Positions 54,335-64,000 of a stretch of DNA of 64,000 bases are shown piece after piece (the first letter of the stretch is position 1; each line of letters opens with the position of its first letter). The notes beneath the pieces are model-generated. The model was not told the origin of the DNA. It ran no database searches and saw nothing but the letters and a program-made list of their open reading frames with translations. Position numbers and translations under genes: made by a program. Source of the DNA: Triticum aestivum (taxonomy: Eukaryota; Streptophyta; Magnoliopsida; Poales; Poaceae); NCBI RefSeq assembly GCF_018294505.1, contig NC_057807.1, positions 139,344,747 through 139,408,746 on the forward strand. Direction: 5' to 3'.

Positions 54335-55663
54335 TCTTTTTCCGCGGTTTGTGAGTGGCCGCAATAACCTATTTTTTAAAACTAGGCCACAATAACCATG
54401 GGCTACATATTTACTGTAGTTACCATTTCCCTCCTACGGGCCGTAGAAACAATGGGCCTTCTACGTGTCGCAGACACAATGGGCCTTTTACGGGCCGTAT
54501 CATTAATGGGCCTTGTACGGGTCGTATGATCGGTTGGCCAACCATGGGCCAATAACAGACCGCATTATGTCCGTAAACGGGCTAGAGTTGGAATCGTCTG
54601 TTCATGCGCCGATCATAACGGGCTGTTTTTAATCGGCCGCATTTGATGACGCTATGAAAACGGGCCAACGTATTAACAGGCCACAAAACGGGCCAACTAT
54701 AACCTCGGGCTGAATTTAGCCCACAAGCAGAAAATGACAATAACGGGCCGTAAGTAAACGAATGCTGGAAATGAGCCCAAGAGTAAATGGGCTCTGAGAA
54801 GGCCGAAAGATAAAATGGGCTGGAAACGGCCAAACGGAATAACGGGCCGTTAATGGGTATAAAGTGATACACTATTCATTACGGGCCAGTTTCACCATGA
54901 GCCATTAATGGGTATAAAGTGATACACTGTTCACTGCGGGCCAGTTTCACCACGGGTCGTTAATGGGCCAAGAGTTACAAAGGGCCTCATATGGGCCGAA
55001 AGACGTCATGGGCCATACATGGGCCAGAAGTGAAAACGGGCCAGAATCATATTGGATGGCCCAGATGACGTACTGGGCCTAATTCGGATAGGGCATAACG
55101 GGCCTTGGGTTAGCGGGTTGTAAATGGGCTATATGCGAACATGCCGTTAACAGGGTTTCCATGGGCCGGCCCGCCACCTTTTAACCAAGTCAAACGGGCC
55201 GGCCTTTTCACATGAATGGGCCTCTATTGGGCTATGCCACGTGTCAGCGTATCATAGGCGCCTTCTGTCCAATGAGTGGATGACATCTGTCCCAACGATG
55301 AGCCGACACGTGTTTCTTCCAGCCAATGATGATTTTACACGTGGAAAATCCCCATTGGCCGGGGCTGTTAATGGGTTATCTGATCCAAAACCCGACCCGA
55401 TAGCTTAATGGCGTTCCGTTACGGTGGATGCCATGTGTCGGTCACCCTTGACGAAAGCACTTCTGTGACGCACGATTTATCGTCATGGAAGTGGACACTT
55501 CCGTGATGATAATTTTGGTAATGTCATGGAACACTTCTACGACAGCACAGGTATGACTATCTTGATTCTGTCATAAAATCGTCATGGATGTACATGCATG
55601 ACAAAAAACGCGACCTACTGTGACAAACATGTATCATCTCGGAAGTGTATTTTTTTTGTAGTG
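54335..55663 (+). repeat. CACTA subterminal repeats and right terminus
   Basis: ACGGGCC, ATGGGCC and their complements GGCCCAT/GGCCCGT occur many times between 54410 and 55210 in both orientations, at spacings of roughly 15-40 bp. A terminal segment without them follows (TGGAAGTGGACACTTCCGTG; TGTCATAAAATCGTCATGGA), ending GGAAGTGTATTTTTTTTGTA then GTG at 55663. Subterminal short repeats in both directions, bound by the element's own protein, define CACTA transposon ends. Confidence 0.85.
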
Positions 55664-56615
55664 ACTTGCACATCTGTATGTATCCATAATAGTCAGTCGG
55701 CATGGAGTACCCTGAACCATCACTTCTAACCGAGGTTCACTTTTTACCTCTGCTTTTTTATCACGTCTCCATCAAGCCTTGGGGACATCGTTGAAATACA
55801 GTATCGCTTATCATCCTTAGACTGATGGACAAACAGAGCAGGTAAACTAAATACTCAAAGATATGTTGCGAGCCTGTGCTTTGGCCCAAGGACCTAAATG
55901 GGAAGGCTGCTTGCCGTATGCCGAGTTCTCGTATAACAACAACTTCCAGACCAGTTTAAAGATGTCACTATATGAGGCTTTGTATGGCCGTAAGTGTCGC
56001 ACTCCTTTAAATTGGTCCCAAACTGGATATAGCCGTATTTTCGGAACGGATCTCATGATGGAAGCTGAGAAACAAGTTAAGGAAATCCAAGACAAATTTC
56101 AATTGGCCAAATCTTGACATAAGAGTTATTATTATGCAAAGCACCGACATATCAGTTTTGAACCCGGAGAACACGTATACCTCCGAGTCACTCCTATGGA
56201 AGGAGTCAAGAGATTTCAAACTCGTGGGAAGTTGGCACCCAGATTTATTGGTCCATTTCCAGTTATGTCCCAAGTAGGCACTGTTGCATATCAGTTGGAA
56301 CTACCCCCTGAATTGGCGGACGTGCACAACGTGTTTCATGTTTCACAGTTGAGGCGATGCATATCGCCGCTTGAGAAAAAGACTACTATGACTGAAATAG
56401 AGCTGGCAAAGCATTTAACATATGAAGAAAGGCCGGTTAGAATTTTGGATCAGATGGAAAGGGTCACTCATAGTAAAGCAAGGAAGTTCTACAAGGTTCA
56501 GTGGGAGCATCACACAGAGTCAGAATCAACGTGGGAGTGGGAAGAATTTCTACAGGCACATTACCCAGAATGGTTTTCCCAAGCAACCGAATCTCGAGGA
56601 CGAGATTCATTCTAA
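55664..56615 (+). pseudogene. integrase C-terminal half and chromodomain of chromovirus A
   Basis: The frame starts VSIIVSRHGVP, stop, TITSNRGSLFTSAF (the catalytic Asp of the usual SDRG is Asn here), LHQALGTSLKYSIAYHP, stop, TDGQTEQVN. It then passes AEFSYNNNFQTSLKMSLYEA and the GRKCRTPLNW motif, a stop at 56116-56118, and the C-terminal domain LAPRFIGPFPVMSQVGTVAY, ELADVHNVFHVSQLRR. The chromodomain lies at about 56425-56575: RPVRILDQMERVTHSKARKF, YKVQWEHHTESESTWEWEEF. It ends at TAA 56613-56615. Chromodomains direct integration to particular chromatin. The whole 3' half is in one frame with about four C-to-T-type stops. Confidence 0.92.
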
Positions 56616-56626
56616 GTGGGAAGGTT

Positions 56627-58820
56627 TGTGACAGCCTGGTTTTTGCCCTCTCTTCATTGCCTGACTTTCAGTTGGTTTGAATTTGAAATTTGGAGTTTTG
56701 AATCTTTTCATAAGGACTTAACCACTTGGGTACCCCTTGGCTTTCACCCAAGTGCCTCATTACCCTCTCTAACTATCATTCCCTCTCTGGTTCACCCCAA
56801 AATAATATTTGGAAGATTTTTCTTTAATGAAAAATATTCATTTCTCTCTCTTAAACCCTAGCTAGCTCAATGTGCTCCAAAGCAACCCCAACTTTTCTTT
56901 CCCATAAAAATCTGAGAAAATTCACAGTTATTCTTTGAACCCTAGGGCACCTTTCTGAGCAAAAATATTTCATCACTTTTTGGATTATTTTTGCTACAGA
57001 AAATCATTTCAGTTCAGGACAGAAATGGTAGTTTCTACAACAACTACCATTTTACTTGCTCCATTGTGGCTGATTTTTCTTGTGCTTCATCACCTTAGTA
57101 GATGATTGCTAACCTCCAAAGCCCAGCCCCCAACTCCCAGTAGTTTGACCACAGTAAGCTCTCAAAGTTACTGTCCAGAAACTTACCTGGCGTGTGAAAT
57201 CTTTTCTAGTGCACCTGAGACCAAACCCAAGTGTGGTAACCATCAAAACTACCACGAACAACAAGCCAGACATGAACTTTGGACTTAGATCGGCTTGAGG
57301 GCAAAGTTCACGTGGTGACCGTGTTCGTCCAAGCGTGCTGGCATGCAGCCGACGCGCTCTGAGTGCCGTCGAGCGCTCTGTTGCGCGCGTGCTCGCTTCC
57401 CCACCTGCCTGAGCGTGCCAAACTTCGTCCAAGCCCTCTTAACTCCACCATGGCACTCGTCGACACTGGAGCTCGCCGTGGCAAGCATGGGCATGGTCCG
57501 GCCAACGCAATAGTGCACGGCGCACTGTGCTCGTCGCCTTCTCCTCGCTCCTGTGCTCGTCCCCGTTCGCCCACAGTCCCCGCGTGAGCTGCGTCGCCTT
57601 CTCCCCCTCTCACTGACGCCGTTCGTCGTCGGGCATCGTATCCAGGTGTCCACTGGCGGAGCCCGAACCCTCCTTGACGCTCGGCAATAAATAGAGCCCT
57701 CCCACCCTCCTCGAGCACCATCCACCACTCCCACACACTCCACAATCGCGTAGATAGCCGTAGCCCGGCCGGGAAGGCCGCAGGCCACCGTCCTCGAGCT
57801 CGAGCTCGCCGGCGATCCCCTCGGGTCATCTCCGCAGCTCCAGCCCCTCCTAGGCCTTGGCAACCCTTCCAGGGCCTCTGCCACTCTCCGGTGGTGCTGT
57901 TCCGCTTGGTTGGAGCCCCTGGAGTTGCTTCCGTTTGTCGTCGTCTTCGTCTCCGGCGACCTTCGCTCTCTGCCTCTGCTAGAAAGGCCGATTCTGACGC
58001 CGTCCGACCACCCCTAGCTACTCTACGGGTATGAGCAGGTGCACATCCGTCTCCTCTCTCGATCCCTCCTTCTCGTTTTGGCCAAGAAGCCCTTGCCGCC
58101 GGCGTGTGCTCCAGCGAAGCCACACCGTCCTCTCTTACCTTCTCCCCCTCCACCTCACCTGACTAGCAGGGCCCGCTAGTCACCCACTCAGTACACGCGC
58201 GAAGCGGTACGAGTGGTGGCGTCCTGAGGCTTTACGCCTTCAACGTCACCCCCCCAGTCTGTTTTTATTTAAATTCAAATTTTAATTATTCCAGAGAGCT
58301 TCAAATAGCCAAAAAAATTAACCATAAGTCCAAATGAATTGATTCTTTTTGCATTGTGTTCTTTGTACAGAAATCTAGCAGCTCACCAAAGATGAGATTT
58401 TTCCCTGCTGTCTAGATTTTCTGGTGAATTTCAGAAGGGTTCTTGATATTTTCTTCTTGTGTTTAAAATTATTTTCAGAGGATGAGGCTTGTCTTGAGGA
58501 TCACCAAGAGGCTTGTGAACCTCATCTGCACTAAGGCAAGCCACAGCAACATTTTCATGGTGCCATTACAATATTTGTGATTTTCTTACATGAACAAATG
58601 ATTTAATCCATGCATTTAAATCATTATCATGTTGTTTATATTTTGTTAATTGCTTGTTTTAGTTAATATGCTTGATTCACATAAATTTTGAAGTTAGTTT
58701 AGTTGTTAAAGAAACTAGGATATATTTTTGGGTGATGAAAGAATAATATGGTTATGAATATGAATAATTAGTGGAGTTATTTTCTTGCATGAGTAAAAAT
58801 GGTAAAATTTGCTAGGAAAA
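56627..58820 (+). repeat. Right LTR of chromovirus A, truncated
   Basis: TGTGACAGCCTGGTTTTTGC onward matches 22271-24467 base for base with about 4-5% differences in the part I compared. The TATA position reads CAATAAATAG (57685-57694) where the left LTR has CTATAAATAG. It is cut at 58820 by element F; GAAAA (58816-58820) is the expected target duplication. Frames in its GC-rich block (57285-58153 minus) are not genes. Confidence 0.92.
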
Positions 58821-61800
58821 TGTGGCACCCCGGCTTAGAGAAACCGGAATGCCCGTATTCCAGCCCAGAGATCAAGGAGAAGTCTTCTGGAATACGACAC
58901 TGCTTAGCATAGAACAAGCCAGCTCTTTATTGCAATCTATATGGGTACAAGGGGATTACATCGGCACGGCGACACTACGCTTGCCACGGTTGCTCCATGC
59001 AAGCAGCAGAATAACATGATGCATCGGAATGACTACTGGTAGCGGAAAAGCGACGACGGTGGTGAACTCCACTCCGCAGGGACTCTGTCTGGAATGGTTA
59101 TCCTAGCTCGCAAACATGGAATCCACGGCAAACAAGCAATCATATCTGGCATGACTTGCAAACTGGCATGACACGCCAGGTCAGTACATTGAATGTACTT
59201 GCAAGCTCACAGCAACCAAAGCAATGAAGACAAACAATAGCATGGCAATTACAGGTTAACAAGGATTAACATGATATTATCAGATCAATCATAGCATGAA
59301 CAAGATGATACATCTAGAACAATACGAGCATGGCATAAACATATGAACATGATGAGACTAGCATGCAACATGATGAAACTATCATGCACCAACTTACTCT
59401 GCTCGGTTACCTCGTAACCATCACCCGTATCACTTACCATCACGGATATCACACGATCATCTCAGGATCCAATCAAGCTTGGTATTAACAATACCATAGC
59501 AATCATTTATGATCGCAAGGAGCTTGACTTTTACCCTTGACTCTCGAATAACATTCCAAATATCCAACAAGTTGGTATTCACAATACTATAGTGATCCTC
59601 TCACGATCATATAAATATCAAACAACTTCTTTCATCATCAAACCAGGGTTGTTATTAAGCACATTATTATTACTGTTGACCCACAGTGTGACCGACACGA
59701 ACTGGGCCCATATCCGCGGGTGCGGCTATCGATAGATTTAACACACACACTCTGCAGAGGTTAGCACAGTGTACCCACACCACGGAACCCTCTCCTCGTA
59801 CTCCCATTCGGGTGGACCAAAGCGTTCCGACAAAACCGTCCTACTGCCATGCCACTCCCCGGCCACTCCGACCAACTCCCCTTTGGGCTAAGTCCTGGGT
59901 GGCCCCATGCCTACCAAAGGCACCAACGGCCACCGTCGTGGCAAAACGATCCCAAACGGGGACAAGGATCCATACTCAACAACGGGCACACAAGGCTTAT
60001 GCCGTCCTACCTGGCCAAGGTAGCGCCCACGCATAACCTTCCCTCGCGGGAGGCACTGGTGAGAGGCATGACAATAGACCCAGTTAGGGCTCTCCCATAA
60101 GGCAAGCGTGGTTGCGCTAGTCAGTTTCAATATGGTGGCACCATGACTCAGCCAATAGTTGTTCAAGTTCATTTAAGTCCAGTTAACCAGAATGCAAATG
60201 ATGCTAAGCCATATTAAAATAACATGATGCAACTACAATGCATGAACATGATATAAACATAAGCATGGGGGTGCAACGTAATCAACGAGCATAATCAACA
60301 TTTAATAATTTAACCAAATGAGCATGGCATACTGACAAGCATGAATATCGCAACCACAACACTACTCATAGCATGACATGACACTAGCATCAAAATAACT
60401 ACTTTGCAATAACATAACGATAAAACTACCATGCAAGTATTTAATCAACTCGATGCAAAGAAACATGCATAACGGCGGTACTCGGAACAGACGGTAGTCA
60501 TGCACCGAAGACCATCACCAACATGTACTACTACCAAACATGGCCAATATTAAAGTAGTTCTAGCATGAAGAACATAATAACAGAGTGCAAGAAAAACAA
60601 AGCATGACAGTAAACACCAATCCATAAGCATAACCGAAATACCGACAATAGCAACAAAGCAAACAAACAGTTATTTAAGATTCAACTTGAAAACCAATGC
60701 TTCTGCATGGCTATCATGCAAATGGTGGTTGTGGCTTGCCTGGGGTTGAAGAAGGCTCCGGGGAGAAGTGCGGAACGACCGCGGAAAGAATCGCCGGAAA
60801 GGGTTCGCTATCGGAGGGGCTGATTAGGGGCAAGGGCAAAATGGTCATTTTTAGAATTTAGAAACATAGTGAAAATGAGGTAAACAGAACGGGCTCGACG
60901 AGACGAAGACGTGGGCGTTGGATTCACCTTGATCGGAGTTACGGATAAAAAGTTGTGAGGTGATGAAGTTCAAGGACTTTTCTGTAACAATAATATTCAC
61001 AGAAGGGTCCCTGAGTGGATAAGGCAGAGGCATAAATTTAAAATACGCTTTCAGAAGCGGAAAACGAATTAGACCGAATCCGCTTCCACTTAACCACGTC
61101 AGCAGCAGGGTCAACGCGGGGCCGGCTCCTGTGTGGCTGACTGGTGGGGCCCGCGCACCTCTCTCTCTCTTCCTGGCCTCCCTCTTCTTCCTCGCGCCCG
61201 CCCGCAGAGCAGAGGCGAGGCCCGACGCCGGCGACCGTGCTCGCAGCTCCGGTCACCAACGGTGACGCACGACCTACCGTTCGATTCAGCAGGTCGAGGG
61301 GGTCCCGTTTAGGTAGGATACGGCCGCGGAGGAGAGCTCGGCTGAGCGGAACGCCCGCCGCGGCGGACGGCGATCTCGGGCAGAAGGGGCACGCGGCCAT
61401 AGGCCACCGGAGGAGGACGGCGAGTGAGGGGCGGCTCTAGGATGGACGAGGAGGTCTCTGGTGGTGGCTAGAGGTAGAATGGAGATCCAGTTCACCGGAA
61501 TTTAGGAGGTCAAAGGCGGCGGCCATGGTGGTCAATCACGGCGAGGAGAGGCTCCGGGGCTTGGGCAAGGCACTAGGGAGGACTAGAGGAGCGAGGCGAG
61601 GCTGATGGAGCACTCGGGAGGCGAGGGGAATGGCTATTTATAGCCGGGTGAGGCAGTTCGATGAGCACAGCCGCGGTGACGCGTGTGCCATCGCGCTGGC
61701 GCGAGCAGAGGCATGGGGAGGGCTCGTGAAGGCAGCGAGGAAGAAGGCGACGAGCAGCAGAGCGTCACGGAGACGAGGCAGAGCTCGGGGACAAGAGGGG

Positions 61801-63332
61801 GAAGAAGACATGGCCGAGGAAACGACGATGCTCACGGGTGCTACTGTGCAGCGACGGGGACGGCTCACCGGAGAGGAAATCGGAGGGGGCAAGCGCTCCA
61901 GAGGATGGAGACTGCTCGGGGAAGCTGCTAGACAAGGCTAGGCGACGAGGGGACAAGCGCGCAGCGAGGGAGAAGAAGACAGAGGCGCTAGAGCGCGCGG
62001 GTGACATGCCAACACGGTGGTCACCAGTGTGACCGGCAAGGAGAAGCTGGGAGGGGCTGGCAAAGCTTGTCTGGAGGCTAGTCCTTGATCCCCAAGGCAT
62101 CTCAGAAGTAAAATATAACGAGAAGGAGCCAAGGAGATGTGAGAGATCGCCTGAAGTTTGTTGTATCAGTTTTGTGTGAGTACTGCTGACTAACAGGAAA
62201 GAGCTTGTAGCCAAATGAGTTATCTGGGGTGTTTGACTATGGAAGGACTACGGTTCTGGAAAAGTTGAGGTGATTTGGACCAAGAATTAATATAGTTGCT
62301 TTATAACTAAGTAATCTGGTCCAGAATGGAAATCGGGATGATGCACTCAAATGGTGAAGCCACTTGAGCTCAACTTGGGCAAAGTTGAGTTATTTGGTCA
62401 TATGAAGATGATGAAAAAGGTTTCACACCATTTGGATAAATCATAATGGTACTTCCTTCACAAACATCCCCACTGACCAGAAACTTGCAAAAAATTCTAG
62501 AGGGAAACTAGCTAGATAAAATATACCCAAATTTTGTGGAGATAGGTTATATGGATAAGAGAAGGACTAGAAAAATTTACATCCATAATGGAGCAAGATA
62601 AAATATACTTGCTTCATAAACTGAAATTTTGGACAGGATCAAAGATTTGAAGTTGTGCTCACATAGAGGCATTACATGAGCTCAACTTTGTGAAGGGCTA
62701 TGATTTGATGATATGAAGGACCATACAAAAATTCAACTTATTTGGATATGCCTAGCTTGTACCTCCTTCACAAAGTTTCTTTTTGGACAGAAACTTTGGA
62801 AAATCATAATTAAATGACTACTAGGAAAATGAGGTTGCATTTTGGCATGTGGCAATGATATGTACAGAAAAATATGTCCAATGAGTTTGAGGTCAATTGG
62901 GCAAAGGAAAATAGCACTTGCTTCACAATGTGCCATTTAGGGCAGAATATGAAATGAATTATTTGAGGATGATGATAAACATGGCAAATGAAATGTTTTT
63001 CCATAATTGAGGAAGATATGACCCAAAAAATTTATGAGAATTATTTGGGAATTTTATGAGTGATGGAAATATAGATTGCTTCACAACCTAGGGCTAAAAG
63101 GATAATTCCTTTAATAGAAAAGGAATATTACCAATAAAAAGAATATTGGGATTGGGCTAGGATGGAAATGATATGATCTAGGGAAGGACTTGAAGATGAC
63201 AAGCCACTCTGGAAATAAAGAAGAGATCATCTTCTTCAGTTTCTAGACCACAAAGCCACGGAAAAAGAAAACTCAAGCAAAAACATCAGAAAATCAAATG
63301 AAAAAGATAGGGCCAAAAACCAGGCTGTGACA
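58821..63332 (-). repeat. 3' LTR of element F, 4.5 kb
   Basis: Minus strand TGTCACAGCCTGGTTTTTGG to GGGGTGCCACA. The left portion (58821-60120) is the reverse complement of the 3' third of the LTR of A (for example the segment with GTACATTCAATGTACTGAC). The GC-rich block and middle differ, so F is a related but separate family. A minus-strand TATA box CTATAAATAG lies at 61634-61643. No gene in it. Confidence 0.88.
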
Positions 63333-63388
63333 AACCTTCCCCCTTAAAGAAATCTCGTCCTCGAGATTTGGTTGCTCCAAGAACAAGT
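58821..63388 (-). mobile_element. Antisense chromovirus F: 3' LTR and polypurine tract
   Basis: The LTR spans 58821-63332 on the minus strand. To its right are the polypurine tract (minus: TTAAGGGGGAAGGTTTG) and the very end of the polyprotein region (AATCTCGAGGACGAGATTTC), matching the 3' end of A (CGAATCTCGAGGACGAGATT). Its body lies right of the window and is interrupted at 63389 by another LTR. Confidence 0.85.
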
Positions 63389-64000
63389 TGTTGGGGAACG
63401 TAGCAGAAATTCAAAATTTTCCTACGTGTCACCAAGATCTATCTATGGAGAAACCAGCAACGAGGGGAAGGAGAGTGCATCTACATACCCTTGTAGATCG
63501 CTAAGCGGAAGCGTTCAAGAAACGGGGTAGGAGTCGTACTCGTCGTGATCCAAATCACCGGAGATCCTAGTGCCGAACGGACGGCACCTCCGCGTTCAAC
63601 ACACGTACAGCCCGGTGACGTCTCCCATGCCTTGATCCAGCAAGGAGAGAGGGAGAGGTTGAGGAAGACTCTATCCAGCAGCAACACAACGGCGTGGTGG
63701 TGATGGAGGAGCGTGGCAATCCTGCAGGGCTTCGCCAAGCACCGCGGGAGAGGAGGAGTACTTGGGAGAGGGGGAAGGCTGCGCCAGAACATGTGGTGCG
63801 GCTGCCCTCCCACCCCTCCACTATTTATAGGTGGGGGGAAGAGGGGGCCGGCCCCCCTAGATCCCATATAGGATTGGGGCGGCGGCCAAGGGGGGGAGGA
63901 GTGCCTCCCAAGTCAAGTGGAGGCCCCCCCCTTAGGGTTTTCCCCCTCCTATGCGCATGGGCCTTGGGGGGGCTGGTGCCCTGGCCCATTAAGGCTAGGG
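63389..64000 (-). repeat. LTR of a further retrotransposon (element G), partial
   Basis: Starts TGTTGGGGAACGTAGCAG at 63389, inside F (CAAGT at 63384-63388 is the expected duplication). A minus-strand TATA box CTATAAATAG at 63821-63830 shows leftward transcription. It runs off the window. Frames such as 63481-63867 minus are within the LTR leader and are not called. Confidence 0.75.

Larger units (their letters stand above)
35627..55663 (+). mobile_element. CACTA DNA transposon (right part) carrying gene-like cargo
   Basis: The right terminus is seen at 55663: the plus strand ends TTTTTTTTGTAGTG, the reverse complement of CACTACAAAAAAAA. Directly after it the integrase frame of A resumes (55664), so this end sits inside A. 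Subterminal GGGCC-rich repeats precede it. The left CACTA terminus is not in the window and was probably removed by the deletion that also cut A and B at 28092/28093. I see no TnpD-type transposase. ACT (55664-55666) would be the 3-bp target duplication. That all of 35627-55663 belongs to one element is inference from its position between two parts of A. Confidence 0.6.
55664..58820 (+). mobile_element. Chromovirus A, 3' part (integrase, chromodomain, right LTR start)
   Basis: Resumes directly after the CACTA end in mid-integrase and runs through chromodomain, polypurine tract (AAGTGGGAAGGTT, 56614-56626) and right LTR. The LTR is cut at 58820 by an antisense LTR. LTR identity to 22271 onward ties it to the left part. 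Confidence 0.9.

Noticed and set aside
57285..58153. Minus-strand frames of 199 and 281 codons
   Set aside because: GC-rich block of the right LTR of A; the left LTR copy (22893-23668) has different frame lengths, so there is no conserved protein.
61038..62214. Frames of 84-149 codons on both strands
   Set aside because: GC-rich block of the LTR of F, same reasoning as for A and B.

Overview
The window is plant nuclear DNA from a large, repeat-packed grass genome. The best fit is wheat, Aegilops, barley or another Triticeae. This rests on LTR retrotransposons inserted into one another to five or more levels, TA-flanked Stowaway hairpins, a TTA-flanked Tourist MITE, a CACTA transposon end, chromoviruses with LTRs of 3.6-4.5 kb, and coding frames decayed mainly by CAG/CAA/CGA-to-stop changes typical of methylated plant repeats. 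I see no intact host gene, tRNA, rRNA or prokaryotic feature.

Left part (1-11508), outermost insertion first. A minus-strand Ty3/gypsy element (1-3229) lies in a second minus-strand gypsy element (3230-6770). That one lies in the 3' region of a plus-strand gypsy element (6771-7971), which lies in the RNase H region of an older minus-strand gypsy element (7972-11508). The last sits in the gag of a plus-strand copia element (11509-18119) that has integrase, reverse transcriptase, RNase H and a third ORF of the kind found in SIRE-type copia elements.

Middle (18120-28092). The copia element is broken by an Athila-type gypsy element (18120-20476). That is broken by another gypsy element (20477-22270), and that by a plus-strand chromovirus called A here. 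A has its left LTR at 22271-25883, then a pre-gag ORF and gag. It resumes at 55664 with integrase, chromodomain and right LTR (56627-58820). The pol segment between is missing. In its place are a 5' half of a related minus-strand chromovirus, B (28093-35626, 4.07-kb LTR), and 20 kb (35627-55663) ending in a CACTA terminus.

The CACTA-bounded 20 kb is the most interesting stretch. It carries gene-like cargo: a divergent pair of related small genes of unknown function (35.6-37.0 kb); a Werner-type DEDDy 3'-5' exonuclease gene broken by one missing base (42134-42852); a coiled-coil protein pseudogene with its own TATA box (43754-44489); a long-TIR DNA transposon with a MITE in one arm (45276-47450); and a decayed multi-exon gene with amplified exons ending in a coiled coil (48316-54133), probably the TnpA-like gene of the CACTA element. 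The subterminal GGGCC-rich repeats and CACTA end follow (54335-55663).

Right edge (58821-64000). The right LTR of A is broken by the 4.5-kb 3' LTR of a third, antisense chromovirus (58821-63388). A further minus-strand LTR enters that one at 63389 and runs off the window.
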